Of a stretch of 64,000 nt of DNA, positions 59,760-64,000 are shown in pieces. Within the stretch, counting starts at the first letter, position 1. Every line of letters begins with the position of its first letter. The stretch lies in assembly GCA_947034885.2 (NCBI GenBank), contig OX344751.2:7254001-7318000 (forward strand), in the 5' to 3' direction. The notes beneath the pieces were generated by a model. It was not told the origin of the DNA. It saw only the letters and a list, made by a program, of their open reading frames with translations, and ran no database searches. This stretch comes from Thuidium tamariscinum (Eukaryota > Streptophyta > Bryopsida > Hypnales > Thuidiaceae). The translations under genes and the position numbers were made by a program.

Positions 59760-59997
59760 GAAGGTTGCTATTATGTGAGCATAAAAGTGTGAGCCTATGA
59801 GCCTAGAAGACTATACACCTATGATATAAGTGTCTATATTATAGTAACCTTCTATATTAATAGTGCATATATAAGTACCCATATTATAGGTGTTTTTGTT
59901 AATATAAACACCTTCAATGGTTGCATGCCACATACTTATATACATGCTCAAAAACGCACATACCTACACTTTCATGCTCACATACTAGCACCATTGC
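59760..59997. mobile_element. Mutator-like MITE, 238 bp, copy 2
   Basis: Same length and nearly the same sequence as 21651-21888, with termini GGTTGCTATTATGTGAGCAT and the inverse of GGTGCTAGTATGTGAGCATG. The flanks CATACGAAT (59751-59759) and CATACGGAT (59998-60006) are a 9 bp duplication with one difference. Confidence 0.85.
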
Positions 59998-60006
59998 CAT
60001 ACGGAT

Positions 60007-61639
60007 CCAAAAAACACACAAAAAACCCTCCCAATATCAAATACTACATGTACAATTCATCTACGAATTAAATTGTGATGGAAACCATATTTTGTATCAC
60101 GACCCTATGGCCACACACTATATAATGAAGGGATGCTAGGGACTTTTAATTAGGTTTTAGCCTCATTGTCTTTAAATTGCAATAAAGTTTGTAGGAAGAT
60201 ATCTTTTTGCATTTTCCTTTTTTCTTTTTTTAAAGGTGAACCTTAATATGACATTTTTATAATCATACCAAACTTCAAATCATGCAAGTCTCTATATGTA
60301 TATAGAGAAGAATTTGAATTTTGTCCATGCGATGATTAACAAGTTTTCTCTAGCTTAGGTAGAGGAATTTTGGTTGTAAAATCAATGAAACCCAATAAAC
60401 ATTTTAGTTGATTGTCATTGTAAGCCTTGAGAGTAGGCAATAAATATTCCAATCCTTTCATTTGGATCATCTTGATACTAACTTACACCATTCTACAAGG
60501 CATTTTGAACTCATATATATAGTTTAATTAGGCACACTTTTATATTTCAAATCGGAATGACCGAGCTATTTAGTGAAAAAGTATCAGATTCCTAAATGAG
60601 TGTATACAACCTTAATTTTTAGGAAAACTAAAAGTCATTCATTATACAGTTTTAGTCTTCTACATTGTTGAAGAAATTAATTCCAATGTTAGTTCTTGTG
60701 TTATGTTTTTCTTTTGACCACTACAAATAATTAAATTTAATAATCCACATAATTCAAATAATAATTTTAAACTAATTGAACCCATATGAAATCAATTTTT
60801 TGGTCAATTCAAACAATCATAGGTATAATATAAGAGACATGGAGGTTGAAGTTGATCATGAAATGATTCAACTTAAGAAGTTTAATGAGGAATTAAGTGA
60901 AATCATGAGTGAAATATATTCCATTCGATTAGTTGCAACCTTACAAACTCTATTAAAGAGTTAGTTTTGCTCTTTGCCTTTCTTATACAAAAATGTTCAT
61001 CTTCATAGTGAAATTATTTTGTATAAATGGGTATTTATAGAAATTTAGAATATAGTGACTAAAAGTGAATACCTTTTATTCAAAGTTGTCTAAAATGTTT
61101 ATTTAGAAGATTAATATAATAAATATCACAATGAAAATTAAATCAAAATAGAACAAGATGCATTTACATCAAGGTCATCTCATGTAATTTATGTTCTATT
61201 CCAAATTTAGATGCTACCAGCTACCTACAAAAATTTAATTTTTCATTGATTAGAATCTATCAATTCAATTATTCTAAAAATCAAAATAAATGCTTCTATC
61301 CTCTCTACCAAGCTAAGAAAATCTCTTGCACCCCTCCAATTATCCTAGCCCCTTTGATTGAGATTTGTTTAGTTTAGAGGGGATGGCCACTTGTATCCTT
61401 TATAGTACAACTTACTAAAAGATACTTCCAACCAATCTCAAATCACATAACTTGCAAAAGCAAAAAGTAAGCTATCATTTATTATGACAACTTGCTAATC
61501 TTAAAAGAAAATGTAGCTTGTAGAAGGATTAGTGACCCTTTTAAATGTGGCCAATTTGGTGGGCCAAAGTGAAGATAGACCTTGACACATGCTAAAATTG
61601 ATTGCTTCACTCTATAAACAATGTCTCCTCATGTGACTA
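60007..61639. other. AT-rich gene-free spacer
   Basis: A frame at 60776-60964 (62 codons) has no recognisable domain. No bounded repeat was recognised. Confidence 0.35.
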
Positions 61640-61797
61640 TAATGGAGTGATTAGTAACTAAAATAGAAACTTCTATTCTTTGAATACAAATCCCTTATAG
61701 AATGTGTGTTTTTAGGCTTTAGGTTGCAACCATCTAAGAAAGTATTATGACTATTTTGGGTGAGTAAGATGACCTCAATGATTATGGATGCATTTTT

Positions 61798-62824
61798 GGG
61801 TGATTGCAAGAAGCACTTGCCCTATTTTTTTGTCCCCCTTGACCTCTACTAGGTAGTTTTTTGCTCATAACTTTTTCATCTTTTGCCCTATTGACTTGAA
61901 ATTTGGAATGAAGGTTCACACAAAAGTTTTACATTTTGCGTAATTTTTTCAGTTTTTTCAAAATTAGTTTACTATTTTTAAAATTCCCTCAATTGGCTAT
62001 CTACCTTAGCCATTGGGGGGGGTTGGTTTAGTCCTATTTTTTACTCAAAAATACAAATTTGAAGCCACAAATTGGACAAGTTGGAGTTCTACTAACATTT
62101 CAAGGGTTGACAATGAGTTTTTATGAAAATAGTAAAATGTCTATTGTCCACATGGGGTCAAAGGGACCTTCCTTTGCACAAATGCTACGAAGAGGGAAAA
62201 ACATTTTTAGAAGAATTTTTGTTGCAATTGAGTTATTCATAAAGCACTTTAAACCAGGGTTTAAACCCATGAGTTTTGTGAAAAAGCTGGTTGAGTTAAA
62301 AAAGTTGAAATAAAAGTGGATATGAAACTTATTTTTCCATCAAAATGGTGCCTAAAAAAGTTTGGTCCCCACTTTTGAAGTCATGTGACATAAATATCTT
62401 GCAAAAAAGTTTGATGCTTCAACTATAGTTGCCTTCTCAACTTCAAAAAAAGTCATGCCCAAAGTAGGGGGGACTTTACAAATAACTCAAATGTGAGCAA
62501 AATTTTGTTTAGAAAAATGGATTTCTTAAAAATAATTTTTTGATTTTTTTTTAATTATTAAAAATAAAAAGTTCTACAAACCCTTTTTCTGCTATTTTTT
62601 GTTCCCTGTGGCATGTGAAGTACTTTGAAGTAGTCTATAGTCCTGTACAGTAGTGCATAGTACTACATTGATAATTCAAATGTGCAGGTGCCTAAAATTG
62701 ATGGTTGAGATTTGCAGGCTCTCGTCAAATGCATTGTACTGTCAAGATCACGTAGTACTGCCAGTACTATGTCCAAAAACAACGTTTTTGAGCAAAAAAT
62801 GTGAAGTGTTTCTTGCAATCACCC
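61798..62824. mobile_element. TIR element, GGGTGATTGCAAGAA family (1027 bp), with a second element inside
   Basis: Left end GGGTGATTGCAAGAAGCACT, right end (reverse complement) GGGTGATTGCAAGAAACACT: about 20 bp with one difference. The paralogous stretch near 2340-2400 lacks the insert. It contains the 263 bp TIR element 62228-62490. The target duplication is masked by a T run on both sides. Confidence 0.72.
62228..62490. mobile_element. Short TIR element, 263 bp, copy 2, nested
   Basis: Over 90% alike by eye to 29227-29493, with the right end ACTTTACAAATAACTCAA intact and the left end slightly worn (TTGAGTTATTCATAAAGC). It sits inside the larger element 61798-62824. Confidence 0.75.
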
Positions 62825-64000
62825 TTTTTTAAAATTATTTTTAAGATAGTTTGAAGACTTCTAGGAATCAATTAGAAAATACACTTAAAAAATTCACAAC
62901 AAATTTATACTTTGTCCAAAAAGAATATAGTTTCAATTTCTTGGTTCAATTTCTTATACATGTAAATACATTTCTCTTTCTACAAACATTTCTAGAAAAT
63001 CCAACATTGATGTGAGGGCAAACTAATTATTTAACTTGTAATGGGTTGTTTCCCTTATAATTGTTAACTTCTTTAAAGGCATGAACCAAAACACAAAGTG
63101 GGCAAATAAGGTATGACTTTTAAGTAAGTTACAACAATTATCTTTAAAGCATTTGTGTTGGATATTTAAAGATACCAAAAAAAATTCTTGGACCAATTGT
63201 AATGATATTGTTGCTAGCCCTATACATATTGAGTGTACAATGTCACAAGTGTTGCATTAGTGTTGCATATTGTTTGGATCATAACAAAGTTGTTGTATAT
63301 AATTTTATGAAAGGCAGTACTATATGCTATTTTTTTTGGTCAATTTCCATCAATATGTATATTTTGCACTTTCATCTCAAATGTGAAAGACCATAATAAT
63401 TTTCATTTTCAACATAGTCTTTTGTATAGATGGAAGATTTAGTTGGTTGTTTTCATATGAATAATGTACTAAAATAACATAAATTAAACATGTATCGTAT
63501 ATATTAGTTACATCAACATCTCTTGTTAAAATTATAAAATTTCAAAGAAATAAAGCTTTGATAGGTGCTTAAAATAGAATATTTTAAAAGATTCTTTTTC
63601 CAATATAGTTTTTTAAAACAAATTTCCAAAAACTTTAGCATCTATTTTTAGAATTTTTTTTGGTCAATCTTCACCATGAACTGCAATAGTACATGCTTTA
63701 AAGTGAACACCTATTGCACCTCAAAATTATATGCCCAATTTTTACCATTTCAACACATTTTCGTAAAAAAGAACATAAGTTTTTTTTATCAATACAAATG
63801 CATGAAAAAATATTAGTATTTATGTCTTTCAATGTTTGAAATGTAAGACTACGAATATTAAAAAATATGAAGAAAATCTCAATTATTAATTTACAACTTA
63901 AGACAAAGCTTTGATAAGCACTTATTTCAAATTACCTAGTATAACACAATGTAAATGTGGTTTGAGGATTGCAATCTTTGCTTCCATTTTGTAGGATGGA
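62825..64000. other. Right flank of the dispersed repeat, then AT-rich spacer
   Basis: 62825-63055 continues the repeat seen at 2400-2550. From 63056 to the window end no gene or repeat was recognised. Confidence 0.4.

Noticed and set aside
60776-60964. Plus-strand frame of 62 codons with an acidic, helical look
   Set aside because: No recognisable family, surrounded by transposon DNA, no splice context.
1-64000. LTR retroelements, virus-derived sequence, tRNA or rRNA genes, CRISPR arrays
   Set aside because: Looked for typical termini, enzyme motifs and cloverleaf signals by eye; none could be supported.

Overview
Eukaryotic nuclear DNA from a land plant or close streptophyte. The basis is three spliced genes of plant type: a TPX2-like (TPXL) microtubule protein, a SYP7 syntaxin (a plant-specific Qc-SNARE family), and an R2R3-MYB of the MYB98/64/119 class. 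Exons have balanced base composition. Intergenic DNA is very AT-rich and packed with small decayed DNA transposons. Moderate introns and the MYB class would suit a bryophyte (moss or liverwort), but the species cannot be fixed from the sequence.

Layout. 1-1.4 kb: reverse-transcriptase part of a broken LINE on the minus strand. 2.5-3.2 kb: a TTAA-flanked element that ends about 520 bp before the first gene. 3.7-8.6 kb: TPXL gene, plus strand, 9 coding exons. 9.35-13.3 kb: SYP7 gene, plus strand, 7 coding exons, including one GC-AG intron. 13.3-45.2 kb: about 32 kb with no recognisable gene, a layered collection of non-autonomous DNA transposons. These include TTAA-target elements, TA-target MITEs, a Mutator-like MITE with a 9-11 bp duplication, hAT MITEs with an 8 bp duplication, a CACTA MITE with a 3 bp duplication, and a 750 bp fold-back element. 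45.2-47.6 kb: GC-richer, non-repetitive DNA without a long reading frame. 47.6-52.2 kb: MYB gene, minus strand, 4 coding exons. 52.2-54.4 kb: its upstream region. 54.4-64 kb: transposon-rich DNA again, much of it paralogous to 21-24 kb.

The three genes do not form a pathway. TPXL proteins act on spindle microtubules and Aurora kinase; SYP7 acts in membrane fusion at the ER, plasma membrane and cell plate; MYB64/119/FGMYB-type factors control female gametophyte or sexual differentiation. The most interesting point is the unexplained 2.4 kb GC-rich block 3' of the MYB gene, which carries a consensus splice donor on the strand opposite to the gene. In the liverwort Marchantia the homologous gene FGMYB is controlled by a cis-antisense RNA (SUF) that starts on its 3' side, so a similar arrangement is worth testing. 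The second is the TTAA-target transposon family with at least seven well-bounded copies. No LTR retroelement, tRNA, rRNA or CRISPR array was recognised.
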